Shown: piece after piece, positions 51,591-63,819 of the stretch
Position numbering within the stretch: the first letter of the stretch is position 1
Layout of the letters: each line of letters starts with the position of its first letter
Source of the DNA: Sinomonas mesophila
Lineage (GTDB): Bacteria > Actinomycetota > Actinomycetes > Actinomycetales > Micrococcaceae
DNA: 64,000 nucleotides
Direction: 5' to 3'
Assembly: GCF_001999765.1 (NCBI RefSeq)
Contig: NZ_KV908327.1
Coordinates: 384-64,383, forward strand
Notes under the pieces: generated by a model
Seen by the model: the letters and a program-made list of their open reading frames with translations, nothing else
Databases searched by the model: none
What the model was told of the DNA's origin: nothing
Made by a program: the position numbers and the translations under genes

Positions 51591-52193
51591 TCACGGGGGG
51601 GCCGTGAGGGCGGCCAGGGCCATGGACTCGAGGAGCCGCCGAGCCGTCGCCGCCGCGACGCGGCCGCCGTGCCGCCGCACCGAGTGCGGCGTCGAGTTGA
51701 TGAGCCCGAACACAGCCTGGGCCCGCAGCCGCAGCGCCGGGGCACCCTCGTCCGGGTGCAGCGGCGCGAGCGCGGCCCGCCACACATCGACGTACTCGAG
51801 CTGCAGCGCCCGCACGCGCTCGCGGTCGGCGTCCGCGAGGGCGCCGAAGTCCCGGTCCTGGATCCGGATGACGTCCGGCCGGGCGAGCGCGAAGTCCACC
51901 TGGAAGGCGACGAGCGCGCCGAGCCTGGCCTCGTCGTCGTGCGCCGCCGCCGCGACCCGCCGCCCGCCCTCGAGCAGCGCCTCGCTCGCTTCGAGCAGGA
52001 GGGCGCCAAGCACGGCCTGCTTGCCCGGGAAGTGCCGGTAGATGGCCGGACCGCGCACGCCCGCCTCCGCCCCCACGTCCTCGAGGGACGCCCCCGCGAA
52101 CCCCTGGGCCGCGAAGAGGCCGGCGGCCGCGTCGAGGATCGCCTGGCGGCGCGAGGCCTTCGCCTCGCTGCGCGGGCTGGATGGCTCGCTCAT
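51591..52193 (-). CDS. TetR family regulator of the leucine operon
   Basis: 200 residues, GAGGGAC before the ATG. N-terminal helix-turn-helix: SRRQAILDAAAGLFAAQGFA, LEDVGAEAGVRGPAIYRHF. The C-terminal ligand domain is TetR_C-like. It diverges from accD1, with two matching palindromes in the gap, and sits where Rv2506 sits in M. tuberculosis. Likely a repressor released by an acyl-CoA of the pathway. Converges on bkdC. Confidence 0.92.
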   Translation of the reverse strand: MSEPSSPRSEAKASRRQAILDAAAGLFAAQGFAGASLEDVGAEAGVRGPAIYRHFPGKQAVLGALLLEASEALLEGGRRVAAAAHDDEARLGALVAFQVDFALARPDVIRIQDRDFGALADADRERVRALQLEYVDVWRAALAPLHPDEGAPALRLRAQAVFGLINSTPHSVRRHGGRVAAATARRLLESMALAALTAPP

Positions 52194-52216
52194 GTCCCTC
52201 CCGTGCTGGACATCAC

Positions 52217-52260
52217 AGTTAATCCAGATTAACTTGGATTCCAGTTAGCTGTCATTAACT
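52217..52260. promoter_or_regulatory. Two TetR operators
   Basis: Site 1 (52217-52234) is AGTTAATC-CA-GATTAACT, a perfect inverted repeat. Site 2 (52243-52260) has the same 18-bp length and outer bases AGTTA/TAACT but a diverged middle. Their centres are 26 bp apart. They lie 24-79 bases from the TetR and accD1 starts, so they probably control both. Confidence 0.75.
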
Positions 52261-52295
52261 CGTCCCTGCGGGGAAGCGGGCCCGGGAGGACGCCG

Positions 52296-53902
52296 ATGGA
52301 GACCCTGCTCAGCCGGATCGACCCCGCCGGAACGACGTTCGCCGAGAACGAGGCCGCCCAGCGCGCCCTCGCCGCCGAGCTGCGCGGGCGCCTGGCCGCC
52401 GCGGCCCTGGGCGGTCCCGAGCGCTCCCGCGAGCGGCACGTGGCCCGCGGCAAGCTCCTGCCGCGCGAGCGCATCGACGTCCTCCTCGACGAGGGCTCGC
52501 CCTTCCTCGAGATCGCGCCGCTCGCTGCCGAGGGGATGTACGACGGCGAGTGCCCGGCGGCGGGGGTCATCGCCGGGATCGGGCTCATCCACGGCCGGCA
52601 CGTCCTCGTCGTCTCGAACGACGCGACGGTCAAGGGCGGCACCTACTATCCGATGACGGTCAAGAAGCACTTGCGGGCCCAGGAGATCGCGCTCGAGAAC
52701 CGGCTCCCGTGCGTCTACCTCGTCGACTCCGGCGGGGCCTTCCTGCCCAAGCAGGACGAGGTGTTCCCCGACCGCGAGCACTTCGGCCGGATCTTCTACA
52801 ACCAGGCCAGGCTCTCCGCGGCGAAGATCCCGCAGATCGCCGCCGTGCTCGGCTCGTGCACGGCCGGCGGCGCCTACGTGCCCGCGATGAGCGACGAGAC
52901 CGTGATCGTGCGGAACCAGGGCACGATCTTCCTCGGCGGGCCCCCGCTCGTGAAGGCCGCGATCGGCGAGATCGTCACTGCGGAGGAGCTCGGCGGCGGC
53001 GACGTGCACGCCCGGATCTCCGGCGTCGCGGACCACTCGGCCGACAACGACGAGCACGCGCTCGAGGTCGTCCGCAGCATCGTCGCGACCCTCCCGCCGC
53101 CGGCCGCCCCGCCCTGGGACGTGCTGCCCGCCGTCGAGCCCAAGGCCTCCGTCCAGGAGCTCTACGGCGCCGTGCCCACGGACGTCAACGCCCCGTACGA
53201 CGTCCGCGAGGTCATCGCCCGGATCGTCGACGGCAGCGCGTTCCACGAGTTCAAGCGCGAGTACGGGGCGACCCTCGTGACCGGCTTCGCCCGCATCCAC
53301 GGGCACCCCGTCGGGATCGTGGCCAACAACGGCGTCCTCTTCGCCGAGTCCGCCCTCAAGGGCGCGCACTTCATCGAGCTGTGCGACCAGCGCGGCGTCC
53401 CGCTCGTGTTCCTGCAGAACATCTCCGGCTTCATGGTGGGCCGGGACTACGAGCACGGCGGCATCGCCAAGCACGGGGCCAAGATGGTCACCGCCGTCGC
53501 GACGACCCGCGTGCCCAAGCTCACGGTCGTGATCGGCGGCTCGTTCGGCGCCGGGAACTACTCGATGTGCGGCCGCGCGTACTCCCCGAGGTTCCTCTGG
53601 ATGTGGCCCGCGAGCCGCATCTCGGTCATGGGCGGCAACCAGGCCGCGAGCGTCCTCGCGACCGTCCGCCGGGACGGGCTCGAGGCCGCCGGGCGGGAGT
53701 GGTCGGTCGAGGACGAGGAGGCCTTCAAGGCCCCCATCCGCGCCCAGTACGAGGAGCAGGGCAGCCCCTACTACTCGACCGCCCGGCTCTGGGACGACGG
53801 TGTGATCGACCCGGCCGACACGCGCCGCGTGCTCGGCATGGCCCTCGCCGTCGTCGCGGGCGCGCCGCTGCCCGAGACCGGTTTCGGCGTCTTCAGGATG
53901 TG

Positions 53903-53903
<1 letters not shown>
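52296..53903 (+). CDS. accD1: Acyl-CoA carboxylase, carboxyltransferase subunit (methylcrotonyl-CoA type)
   Basis: 535 residues. Two crotonase-like halves of the carboxyltransferase: N half with [20 protein letters not shown] and [21 protein letters not shown] half with [40 protein letters not shown] and [16 protein letters not shown]. The QNISGFMVG form is typical of methylcrotonyl-CoA carboxylase. It moves carboxyl from biotin to 3-methylcrotonyl-CoA in leucine breakdown. TGATG overlap with accA1. Confidence 0.93.
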
Positions 53904-56152
<2,249 letters not shown>

Positions 56153-56186
56153 ATCACCGCACAAGACCACGAGAACGAGGAGCACC

Positions 56187-57350
56187 ATGGTCGACTTCCA
56201 GCTCGCCGACGAGTACCGGGAGCTCAGCGACACCGTGCGCGAGTTCGCCGATGAGGTCGTCGCGCCCGTGTCCGCCAAGCACGACGAGGAGCACAGCTTC
56301 CCGTACGAGGTCATCGCGCAGATGGGGGAGATGGGCCTGTTCGGCCTGCCCTTCCCCGAGGAGCACGGCGGCATGGGCGGGGACTTCTTCGCCCTCGCCC
56401 TCGCCCTCGAGCAGCTCGGGCGCGTGGACCAGTCGGTCGCGATCACGCTCGAGGCCGCCGTCTCCCTCGGCGCCATGCCCATCTACCGCTTCGGCACCGA
56501 CGAGCAGAAGGAGCGCTGGCTCCCCGTGCTCGCGGCCGGGAAGGCGCTCGCGGGCTTCGGGCTCACCGAGCCCGAGGCGGGCTCGGACGCCGGGGGGACC
56601 AAGACCACGGCGCGGCTCGACAGCGGGCACTGGGTCGTCAACGGCTCCAAGGAGTTCATCACCAACTCGGGCACGGACATCACCGCGTTCGTCACCATCA
56701 CCGCCGTGACAGGGACCGAGAAGCGGCCCGACGGGACCGAGCGCAAGGAGATCTCCACGATCATCGTCCCCCGCGGGACGCCCGGCTTCCGGGCCGAGAA
56801 GGCGTACAGCAAGGTCGGCTGGAACGCCTCGGACACGCACCCGCTCTCGTTCAAGGATGCCCGCGTGCCCGAGGAGAACCTCCTCGGAACCCGCGGGCGG
56901 GGCTACGCGAACTTCCTCTCGGTCCTCGACGAGGGCCGCATCGCGATCGCGGCCCTCGGCACGGGCGCGGCGCAGGGGTGCGTGGACCTGTCGGTGAAGT
57001 ACGCGAAGGAGCGGCGCGCGTTCGGCTCGGCCATCGGCACGTACCAGGGGATCCAGTTCAAGATCGCCCGCATGCAGGCACGCGCCCACACCGCCCGGCT
57101 CGCCTACTACGACGCCGCAGCGCGGATGCTCGCCGGGAAGCCGTTCAAGACGCAGGCGGCGATCGCGAAGCTCGTCGCCGGCGAGGCCGCGATGGACAAC
57201 GCCCGGGACGCGACCCAGGTGTTCGGCGGCTACGGGTTCATCAACGAGTCCACGGTCGCGCGGCATTACCGCGACTCGAAGATCCTCGAGATCGGCGAGG
57301 GCACCACGGAGGTCCAGCTCATGCTCATCGCGCGTGAGCTGGGGCTCTGA
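56187..57350 (+). CDS. fadE19: Acyl-CoA dehydrogenase of leucine degradation (FadE19-like)
   Basis: 387 residues, GAGGAGCACC before the ATG. Motifs: FGLTEPEAGSDAGGTKTTA, FITNSGTDITAFVT, YAKERRAFGSAIGTYQGIQF and LEIGEGTTEVQLMLIAREL, whose glutamate in GEGT is the likely catalytic base. By position and sequence it corresponds to FadE19 of M. tuberculosis and should oxidise isovaleryl-CoA or 2-methylbutyryl-CoA. Lies 34 bases after accA1. Confidence 0.9.
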   Translation: MVDFQLADEYRELSDTVREFADEVVAPVSAKHDEEHSFPYEVIAQMGEMGLFGLPFPEEHGGMGGDFFALALALEQLGRVDQSVAITLEAAVSLGAMPIYRFGTDEQKERWLPVLAAGKALAGFGLTEPEAGSDAGGTKTTARLDSGHWVVNGSKEFITNSGTDITAFVTITAVTGTEKRPDGTERKEISTIIVPRGTPGFRAEKAYSKVGWNASDTHPLSFKDARVPEENLLGTRGRGYANFLSVLDEGRIAIAALGTGAAQGCVDLSVKYAKERRAFGSAIGTYQGIQFKIARMQARAHTARLAYYDAAARMLAGKPFKTQAAIAKLVAGEAAMDNARDATQVFGGYGFINESTVARHYRDSKILEIGEGTTEVQLMLIARELGL

Positions 57351-57447
57351 AGCAAGCTCTAGCCAAACCGGCGGCGCGTGTATTGGATGGGGTGAGCGGG
57401 ATCCCGGCCGAGGGCGGCGGGGACGTCAACGAGGTCAAGGAGGGGCT

Positions 57448-58224
57448 GTGATCGACAAAGTGGTGGCCAGCGCCGAGCAGGCGGTGGCGGACATCGGCGA
57501 CGGCGCGTCGCTCGCGGTCGGCGGCTTCGGGCTGTGCGGGATCCCGGTGGCGCTCATCGACGCCCTGCACCGCCAGGGCACGCGGGACCTGACGACGATC
57601 AGCAACAACTGCGGCGTCGACGACTGGGGCCTGGGCATTCTGCTCGCCGACGGGCGGATCCGCCGCACCATCAGCTCCTACGTGGGGGAGAACAAGGAGT
57701 TCGCCCGGCAGTTCCTCGCCGGCGAGCTCGAGGTGGTCCTGACCCCGCAGGGCACCCTCGCCGAGAAGCTGCGCGCCGGCGGCGCGGGCATCCCCGCCTT
57801 CTTCACCGCGGCGGGCGTGGGCACGCTCGTCGCCGAGGGCGGGCTGCCGCAGAAGTACGACGCCGAGGGCAACGTCGTGCTCGCCTCCTCGCCGAAGGAG
57901 GTGCGCACCTTCAAGGGCGCCGACTACGTCCTCGAGGAGTCCCTCACGCCGGACTTCGCGCTCGTGCATGCCCAGAAGGGCGACATGCACGGCAACCTCG
58001 TCTTCCACGCGACCGCGATGAACTTCAACCCGCTGTGCGCGATGGCCGGGCGGGTCACGATCGCCGAGGTCGAGGAACTCGTCGAGCCGGGCGGGCTCGA
58101 CCCCGAGCACGTGCACCTGCCGGGGATCTTCGTCCAGCGCGTCGTGCACGTCCCGCCGGGCAGCCCGCACTCGGAGAAGCGCATCGAGAAGAGGACTGTG
58201 GCAGCTACCGAGGAGGCTTCCTGA
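57448..58224 (+). CDS. scoA: CoA transferase subunit A
   Basis: 258 residues from the GTG at 57448 (AAGGAGGGG upstream). Family I CoA transferase alpha signature [17 protein letters not shown], then [14 protein letters not shown] and [19 protein letters not shown]. With subunit B it moves CoA from succinyl-CoA to a carboxylate: acetoacetate from leucine breakdown or, as shown for the M. tuberculosis relatives, itaconate. Stop and next ATG overlap by one base. Confidence 0.92.
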   Translation: MIDKVVASAEQAVADIGDGASLAVGGFGLCGIPVALIDALHRQGTRDLTTISNNCGVDDWGLGILLADGRIRRTISSYVGENKEFARQFLAGELEVVLTPQGTLAEKLRAGGAGIPAFFTAAGVGTLVAEGGLPQKYDAEGNVVLASSPKEVRTFKGADYVLEESLTPDFALVHAQKGDMHGNLVFHATAMNFNPLCAMAGRVTIAEVEELVEPGGLDPEHVHLPGIFVQRVVHVPPGSPHSEKRIEKRTVAATEEAS

Positions 58225-58910
58225 TGCCGTGGACCCGCCACGAGCTCGCCGCGCGCGTCGCCCGCGAGCTCAGGAACGGAGAGTACGTCAACCTCGGGAT
58301 CGGCATGCCGACCCTCATCCCCAACTACATCCCCGCCGGCGTCGAGGTCGTCCTGCACTCGGAGAACGGGATCCTCGGGACGGGGCGGTACCCGCGCGAG
58401 GAGGAGGTGGACCCGGACCTCATCAACGCGGGCAAGGAGACCGTGACCGTGAACAAGGGGGCGGCGTTCTTCGACTCGTCGACGTCCTTCGGGATGGTCC
58501 GGGGCGGGCACGTGGACGTCGCCGTGCTCGGGGCGATGGAGGTCTCGGCCAACGGGGACCTCGCGAACTGGATGATCCCGGGCAAGATGGTCAAGGGCAT
58601 GGGCGGCGCCATGGACCTCGTCTTCGGGGCCAAGCGGCTCATCGTCATGATGGAGCACACCGACCGGAACGGGAACCCGAAGATCCTGCCCGAGTGCACG
58701 CTCCCGCTCACGGGGCGCGGGTGCGTGGACCGGATCGTGACCGACCTGGGCGTCATCGACGTCGTGCGCGAGGGCGTGGGGGCGGGCATGGAGCCGGCCG
58801 GGGGGCCGGTGCTCGTGCTGCGCGAGCTCGCCCCCGGGGTGACCGAGGCCGACGTCGTGGCCGCGACCGCCGCCGAGCTCGAGGTGGAGATCCGTGACCA
58901 CGAACCGTGA
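58224..58910 (+). CDS. scoB: CoA transferase subunit B
   Basis: 228 residues. Catalytic glutamate in the SENGILG signature ([16 protein letters not shown] near 48), preceded by [31 protein letters not shown] and [15 protein letters not shown] are standard. Forms the heterodimeric or tetrameric CoA transferase with ScoA. The 3' end overlaps the MaoC gene by 17 bases. Confidence 0.94.
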   Translation: MPWTRHELAARVARELRNGEYVNLGIGMPTLIPNYIPAGVEVVLHSENGILGTGRYPREEEVDPDLINAGKETVTVNKGAAFFDSSTSFGMVRGGHVDVAVLGAMEVSANGDLANWMIPGKMVKGMGGAMDLVFGAKRLIVMMEHTDRNGNPKILPECTLPLTGRGCVDRIVTDLGVIDVVREGVGAGMEPAGGPVLVLRELAPGVTEADVVAATAAELEVEIRDHEP

Positions 58911-59445
58911 GCCGGCGGCCCGCCCGGAGGCGCCGGGGCCGGTGCCCGACGGCGGCGAGGAGCCGCGCGTCGTCGTCCAGCGCGGGCTCTACTTCGACGA
59001 GCTCGAGGAGGGCGTGGTCTACGCCCACCGGCCCGGCCGGACGCTGACGGAGGCGGACAACGTCCTGTTCACGACCCTGACCATGAACACCCAGGCGCTC
59101 CACCTCGACGCGGCATGGAGCGCGGGGCAGCCGTTCGGGCAGCGGCTCGTGAACTCGATGCTCACGCTGTCCACGATGGTTGGCCAGTCCGTCGCCCAGC
59201 TCACGCAGGGCACGATCGTCGCGCAGCTCGGGCTCACCGACGTCTCCTTCCCGCACCCGCTCTTCCACGGGGACACGCTCTACACCGAGACAGCCGTGAC
59301 GGAGAAGCGCCTCTCGTCCTCGCGCCCCGGGCAGGGGATCGTGACCATGGAGCACACGGGCCGCAACCAGGACGGGACCGTCGTCGCCCGGGCCAGGCGC
59401 AGCTGCCTCATGTGGACCCGCGAGGCCCATAGGGTGGGGGCATGA
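58894..59445 (+). CDS. MaoC-family hydratase (Rv2499c-like)
   Basis: 183 residues from a GTG at 58894. Hot-dog fold hydratase: [56 protein letters not shown], with conserved Asn/His in the substrate pocket. The M. tuberculosis counterpart hydrates itaconyl-CoA and 3-methylglutaconyl-CoA with R stereochemistry. Here it would supply the hydration step otherwise missing from the leucine pathway. Confidence 0.87.
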   Translation: MTTNREPAARPEAPGPVPDGGEEPRVVVQRGLYFDELEEGVVYAHRPGRTLTEADNVLFTTLTMNTQALHLDAAWSAGQPFGQRLVNSMLTLSTMVGQSVAQLTQGTIVAQLGLTDVSFPHPLFHGDTLYTETAVTEKRLSSSRPGQGIVTMEHTGRNQDGTVVARARRSCLMWTREAHRVGA

Positions 59446-60284
59446 ACACCCACCCCCTCGCGGACGGCTTCAGCCTCGGCCCCGCCCTCCTGTTCTGCCC
59501 CGCCGACCGCCCCGAGCGCTTCGCCAAGGCGGCCGAGCGCGCGGACGCCGTCATCCTCGACCTCGAGGACGCCGTCGCCCCGGACGCGAAGGCCGCCGCC
59601 CGCCGGAACCTCGCGGAGGTGCCCCTCGACCCCGAGCGGACGATCGTGCGCGTCAACGCCGCGGGCCCGGGCTCCTCGGGGGTGCACTTCGAGGCGGACC
59701 TCGAGGCCCTCGAGGCCACGCCATACCGGACGGTCATGCTCGCCAAGGCCGAGTCGCCGGAGCAGCTCGCGCTCCTGCGCGCCTACGGCGTCATCGCGCT
59801 GTGCGAGACGGCGGCCGGGATCCTGGCCGCGCCGGCGATCGCCGCCGAGCCGAACACGGTCGCGCTCATGTGGGGCGCCGAGGACCTCGTCGCGTCCCTG
59901 GGCGGGACGTCGAGCCGGGCGGACGACGGCGCCTACCGGGCCGTCGCGCTGCACGCCCGCTCGAGCGTGCTGCTGGCCGCGGGGGCCTACGGCAAGGCCG
60001 CTGTGGACGCGGTGTACACGGACATCCCCGACCTCGAGGGGCTGGCCGCCGAGTCCGCGGACGCCGTGGCGTCCGGCTTCGCCGCCAAGGCGTGCATCCA
60101 CCCGAGCCAGGTCTCCGCCGTGCGGGACGCGTACCGCCCCTCGGAGCGCGCCGTCGCCGACGCACGCGAGCTCCTCGCCGCCGCCGAGGCGGCCGGAACG
60201 GGCGTGTTCCAGCACCGCGGCAAGATGATCGACGGCCCCATCCTGCGCCACGCCGAGGCGGTCCTGCGCCGCGCGGGCGCCTAG
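59442..60284 (+). CDS. HpcH/CitE-family acyl-CoA lyase (Rv2498c-like)
   Basis: 280 residues, ATG in the MaoC stop. TIM barrel of the CitE group: [37 protein letters not shown] (metal-binding Asp/Glu), [29 protein letters not shown] and KACIHPSQ. The M. tuberculosis relative cleaves (S)-citramalyl-CoA to acetyl-CoA and pyruvate and (R)-HMG-CoA to acetyl-CoA and acetoacetate. A -10 TAGGGT lies six bases upstream, so besides the operon message it may be made from a leaderless transcript. Confidence 0.88.
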   Translation: MNTHPLADGFSLGPALLFCPADRPERFAKAAERADAVILDLEDAVAPDAKAAARRNLAEVPLDPERTIVRVNAAGPGSSGVHFEADLEALEATPYRTVMLAKAESPEQLALLRAYGVIALCETAAGILAAPAIAAEPNTVALMWGAEDLVASLGGTSSRADDGAYRAVALHARSSVLLAAGAYGKAAVDAVYTDIPDLEGLAAESADAVASGFAAKACIHPSQVSAVRDAYRPSERAVADARELLAAAEAAGTGVFQHRGKMIDGPILRHAEAVLRRAGA

Positions 60285-60289
60285 GCGAC

Positions 60290-60407
60290 CCCCGCAACGC
60301 AGGGAGGTGACCCCGCAACGCAGGGAGGTGACCCCGCAACGCAGGGAGGTGACCCCGCGTCGGGTGCTGAAGGATGCGGGGTCAGGTCCCTAGGATGCGG
60401 GGTCACC
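60290..60407. repeat. Five copies of the 21-bp repeat forming a large hairpin
   Basis: Three direct copies (60290-60352, exact 21-base period) are followed, after a short spacer, by two copies in the opposite direction (from 60372, again 21 bases apart). The arms 60327-60358 and 60376-60407 pair over about 32 bases with few mismatches. The unit matches that at 9304-9352. It separates the leucine operon from the TauE/SafE gene. Confidence 0.85.
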
Positions 60408-60433
60408 CGAAGAGACCGGCTTAGGATGCTCGG

Positions 60434-61168
60434 GTGTTCGCCGTCGTCCTGATCGCCGTCGTCGTCGGGGCCATGGCGCAGCGCGTCGCCGGGCTGGGCT
60501 TCGGCCTCATGGTCTCGCCCGTGCTCGTTGTCCTCCTCGGCCCGCTCGACGGCGTGATGGTCGTCAACGCGTGCGGCGCCGCGTCCTCGGCCCTCATCCT
60601 CTCGCGCGTGTGGCGGCACGTGGACTGGCCCCGCTACGTCGGGCTCATCGTCCCCGGGCTGGCCGGCATCGCCCTCGGCGCGCTCATCGCGAGCCGCGTG
60701 CCCGCCGCCCCGCTCGAGATCGGGATCGGGCTGACCCTCGTCGCCGGGCTCGCGCTGTCCCAGCTCGCCGCGCGCTCCAGCCGGCGCTTCGAGGGGCTCG
60801 GGGTCATGGCCGCGAGCGGCTTTGCGTCCGGCCTCATGAACGCCGCCGCGGCGGTCGGCGGACCCGCCGTGACCGCCTACGCCGTGCTCAGCAGCTGGGA
60901 CCAGCGCCGCTTCAGCGCCACCCTCCAGCCGTTCTTCATCACCACGGGCACGACGTCTCTGCTCGCCAAGGTCATCGCGACTGGCGGGCACACGCCGGCC
61001 CTCGAGCCGTGGCAGTGGGCAGCGGTGCTCGCGTGCATGCTCGCGGGGATCGCGGCGGGCGAGCTCCTGGCGCGCCGGCTCGCGGGCACGACCGTGCGCC
61101 TCGCCGTCGTCGTGATCGCCTACGCCGGCGCGGTGCTCGCGATTGCCAACGGCATCGCGAGGCTGTGA
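60434..61168 (+). CDS. TauE/SafE-family sulfite exporter-like permease
   Basis: 244 residues from a GTG with TAGGAT exactly six bases upstream (predicted leaderless). About eight helices; the duplicated TauE/SafE pattern shows as [20 protein letters not shown] and [20 protein letters not shown]. These carriers export sulfite or small organosulfur/organic anions; the substrate cannot be read. It lies between the catabolic insert and dxr. Confidence 0.85.
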   Translation: MFAVVLIAVVVGAMAQRVAGLGFGLMVSPVLVVLLGPLDGVMVVNACGAASSALILSRVWRHVDWPRYVGLIVPGLAGIALGALIASRVPAAPLEIGIGLTLVAGLALSQLAARSSRRFEGLGVMAASGFASGLMNAAAAVGGPAVTAYAVLSSWDQRRFSATLQPFFITTGTTSLLAKVIATGGHTPALEPWQWAAVLACMLAGIAAGELLARRLAGTTVRLAVVVIAYAGAVLAIANGIARL

Positions 61169-61232
61169 GCCCCCGGGGGCCTGCGACCGCCGTTGCCAGC
61201 TTTCCACAGGCTTTCTGCGGTTTACTGGGGGC

Positions 61233-62459
61233 ATGCAGACTCCCGGCGCCGAGCAGCGCCTCGATTCCCCGCGCTCTGTCATCCTCCTGGGCTCCACCGG
61301 CAGCATTGGCACCCAGGCGATCGACGTCGTCGACCGCGCCCCGCACCGCTTCCGCGTCACGGCGCTCGCGGCCGGCGGGGGCAACATCGCCGCGATCGCG
61401 CGCCAGGCCGTGCACACGCGCGCCGAGGCCGTGGGCATCGCGGCCGGGAGCGTCGACGAGCTGCGCACCGAGATCGAGGATGCCGCCGAGCGGCAGGGCG
61501 TCGGCGGCTACGAGCCCGAGCTGTTCTCCGGCCCCGACGCCGCCACGCGCATTGCCGCGTGGGACGGCGGGAGCGGCCCGGCCGACGTTGTGCTCAATGG
61601 CATCACGGGCAGCATCGGCCTCGCCCCGACCCTCGCCGCCCTGCGCTCCGGGGCGACGCTCGCGCTGGCCAACAAGGAGAGCCTCATCGTCGGCGGCGCG
61701 CTGGTGACCGGCGCGGCGGCGCCGGGGCAGATCGTCCCCGTCGACTCCGAGCACTCCGCGATCGCCCAATGCCTGCGCTCGGGCCGGGCCGGCGAGGTCG
61801 AGAAGCTCATCCTCACCGCCTCCGGCGGGCCCTTCCGCGGCCGCACGCGCGGGGAGCTGGCCCACGTGACCCCCGCCGAGGCGCTCAACCACCCCACGTG
61901 GGACATGGGCAAGGTCGTCACGACCAATTCCGCGACGCTCGTGAACAAGGGCCTCGAGCTCATCGAGGCCCACTTGCTGTTCGGCGTGCCGCTCGAGGCG
62001 ATCGACGTCGTCGTCCACCCGCAGTCTGTCGTGCACTCGATGGTGCAGTTCACGGACGGCTCGATCATCGCCCAGGCCTCCCCGCCGGACATGCGCCTTC
62101 CCATCGCGCTCGGCCTCGGCTGGCCGGACCGCGTCCCGCACGCCGCGGCCCCCTGCGACTTCACCCAGGCGGCGTCCTGGGCCTTCGAGCCGCTCGACGG
62201 CGAGGCGTTCCCCGCCGTCGCACTCGCGCGCGACGCCGCGAGGCGGGGCGGCACCTTCCCCGCCGTGTTCAACGCCGCCAACGAGGAGGCCGTCGAGGCC
62301 TTCCACGCCGGCGCGATCGGCTTCCTCGACATCGTCGACACGGTCGAGGCGGTGCTCTCCGAGCACGACGGCTCCCCGGAACTCACGGTGGAATCCGTCC
62401 TCGAGGCCGAGGAGTGGGCACGGAAGCGGGCCCACGACCGTTTGGACTCTGGGAGGTAG
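61233..62459 (+). CDS. dxr: 1-deoxy-D-xylulose 5-phosphate reductoisomerase
   Basis: 408 residues from the ATG at 61233. First committed step of the MEP isoprenoid pathway. NADPH-binding [17 protein letters not shown], then [25 protein letters not shown] (metal site D/E), [10 protein letters not shown] and [20 protein letters not shown]. Full length. It leads into the site-2 protease gene after eight bases. Confidence 0.96.
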   Translation: MQTPGAEQRLDSPRSVILLGSTGSIGTQAIDVVDRAPHRFRVTALAAGGGNIAAIARQAVHTRAEAVGIAAGSVDELRTEIEDAAERQGVGGYEPELFSGPDAATRIAAWDGGSGPADVVLNGITGSIGLAPTLAALRSGATLALANKESLIVGGALVTGAAAPGQIVPVDSEHSAIAQCLRSGRAGEVEKLILTASGGPFRGRTRGELAHVTPAEALNHPTWDMGKVVTTNSATLVNKGLELIEAHLLFGVPLEAIDVVVHPQSVVHSMVQFTDGSIIAQASPPDMRLPIALGLGWPDRVPHAAAPCDFTQAASWAFEPLDGEAFPAVALARDAARRGGTFPAVFNAANEEAVEAFHAGAIGFLDIVDTVEAVLSEHDGSPELTVESVLEAEEWARKRAHDRLDSGR

Positions 62460-62467
62460 GAGCACTC

Positions 62468-63799
62468 GTGAACCCCGTCGTCCTGTTCATCCTCGGCGTC
62501 GTGTTCGTCGCGATCGGCATCGCGGCATCCATCGCGCTGCATGAGATCGGCCACCTGCTGCCGGCCAAGCTGTTCAAGGTCCGCGTGACCCGGTACATGA
62601 TCGGCTTCGGCCCCACACTGTGGTCGAGGACGCGCGGCGAGACCGAGTACGGCGTCAAGGCCCTGCCCCTCGGCGGCTACGTCGCCATGGTCGGCATGTT
62701 CCCGCCGAACGTCCGGGACGGCTCCGTGCGCGCCTCCAGCACCGGGATGTTCCAGGGGCTCGCCGAGGCGGCGCGGGACCAGGCGCACGAGGAGGTCCGG
62801 CCCGAGGACCACGGGCGGCTCTTCTACCAGCTGCCCGTCTGGAAGAAGGTCGTCGTCATGCTCGGCGGCCCGGCCATGAACATCGTGCTCGGCGTGCTCC
62901 TGATGGCCGTCACGCTCATGGGCTTCGGCACGCCGCAGCCCACTCTCCAGCTCGCGAACGTCTCCGCGTGCATGGTCGTCGAGGGCAGCGAGGAGACCCC
63001 CGACCCGGCCACGTGCACGCCGACGCCGGCCGCGGCGGCCGGGTTCAAGCCGGGGGACACCGTCGTCGCGTTCGACGGCCGCGAGGTCACGGGCTGGGAC
63101 CAGCTCACGTCCTGGATCCGTGCGTCGGCGGGCCGCGAGGTGCCGGTGACGCTGCTGCGCGACGGCGCCGAGGTCCACACCTCGGTGGCGCCGGTGCTCA
63201 GCGCCCGGCCCGTCGTCGGCCCCGACGGCCGGCCGGTGACGAAGCCGGACGGCACCTATGAGACCACCGAGGTCGGCTTCCTCGGCATCGGCCCCCGGCA
63301 GGCCCTCGCGCCCGAGCCCGCCTCCGCCGTGCTGCCCCAGGTGGGGGAGAACATCGTCCAGGTCACCGGCGTCGTGCTCAACCTGCCCGCCCGCCTCGTC
63401 GCGGTCGGCGAGGCCGCCTTCAGCACGGCCGAGCGGGACCCGAACGGCCCGCTCAGCGTCGTCGGCGTCGGGCGCGTGGCCGGCGAGGTCGCGGCGCTCG
63501 AGGAGGTGCCGCTCGAGGCCCGTGTCGGGACCCTCTTCGGCATCCTCGCCGGAGTGAATCTCGCCCTGGCCGTGTTCAACCTCATCCCGCTCCTGCCGCT
63601 CGATGGCGGGCACGTCGCGGGCGCGCTCTACGAGGGCGCACGACGGCGGGTGGCGGCGTGGCTGAAGCGGCCGGATCCGGGGCCCTTCGACATCGCGCGG
63701 CTCCTGCCGCTCACGTACGCGGTCGCGAGCGTCCTGATCCTCATGAGCGTGCTGCTCATCTACGCGGACATCGTCAAACCGGTGAAGCTGTTCGGGTGA
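62468..63799 (+). CDS. rseP: Site-2 protease (RIP metalloprotease)
   Basis: 443 residues from the GTG at 62468. Zinc site HEIGH in the first helix (ALHEIGHLLPAKLF) and the second motif LIPLLPLDGGH near 378. A PDZ-like domain lies between (GFKPGDTVVAFDGREVTGWD). About four membrane helices. In M. tuberculosis the relative Rip1 cuts anti-sigma factors. dxr-rseP adjacency is conserved. Confidence 0.95.
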   Translation: MNPVVLFILGVVFVAIGIAASIALHEIGHLLPAKLFKVRVTRYMIGFGPTLWSRTRGETEYGVKALPLGGYVAMVGMFPPNVRDGSVRASSTGMFQGLAEAARDQAHEEVRPEDHGRLFYQLPVWKKVVVMLGGPAMNIVLGVLLMAVTLMGFGTPQPTLQLANVSACMVVEGSEETPDPATCTPTPAAAAGFKPGDTVVAFDGREVTGWDQLTSWIRASAGREVPVTLLRDGAEVHTSVAPVLSARPVVGPDGRPVTKPDGTYETTEVGFLGIGPRQALAPEPASAVLPQVGENIVQVTGVVLNLPARLVAVGEAAFSTAERDPNGPLSVVGVGRVAGEVAALEEVPLEARVGTLFGILAGVNLALAVFNLIPLLPLDGGHVAGALYEGARRRVAAWLKRPDPGPFDIARLLPLTYAVASVLILMSVLLIYADIVKPVKLFG

Positions 63800-63819
63800 G
63801 CGGGGGATAGGCTGGACCC

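Noticed and set aside
52550-53902. Long upstream extension of the accA1 frame through accD1
   Set aside because: The added part is Arg/Pro-rich and out of frame with a clear carboxyltransferase gene; the family start is at 53903.
60290-60407. Possible CRISPR-like array
   Set aside because: The units are contiguous without unique spacers, the period is only 21 bases, two copies are inverted and no cas gene is near.
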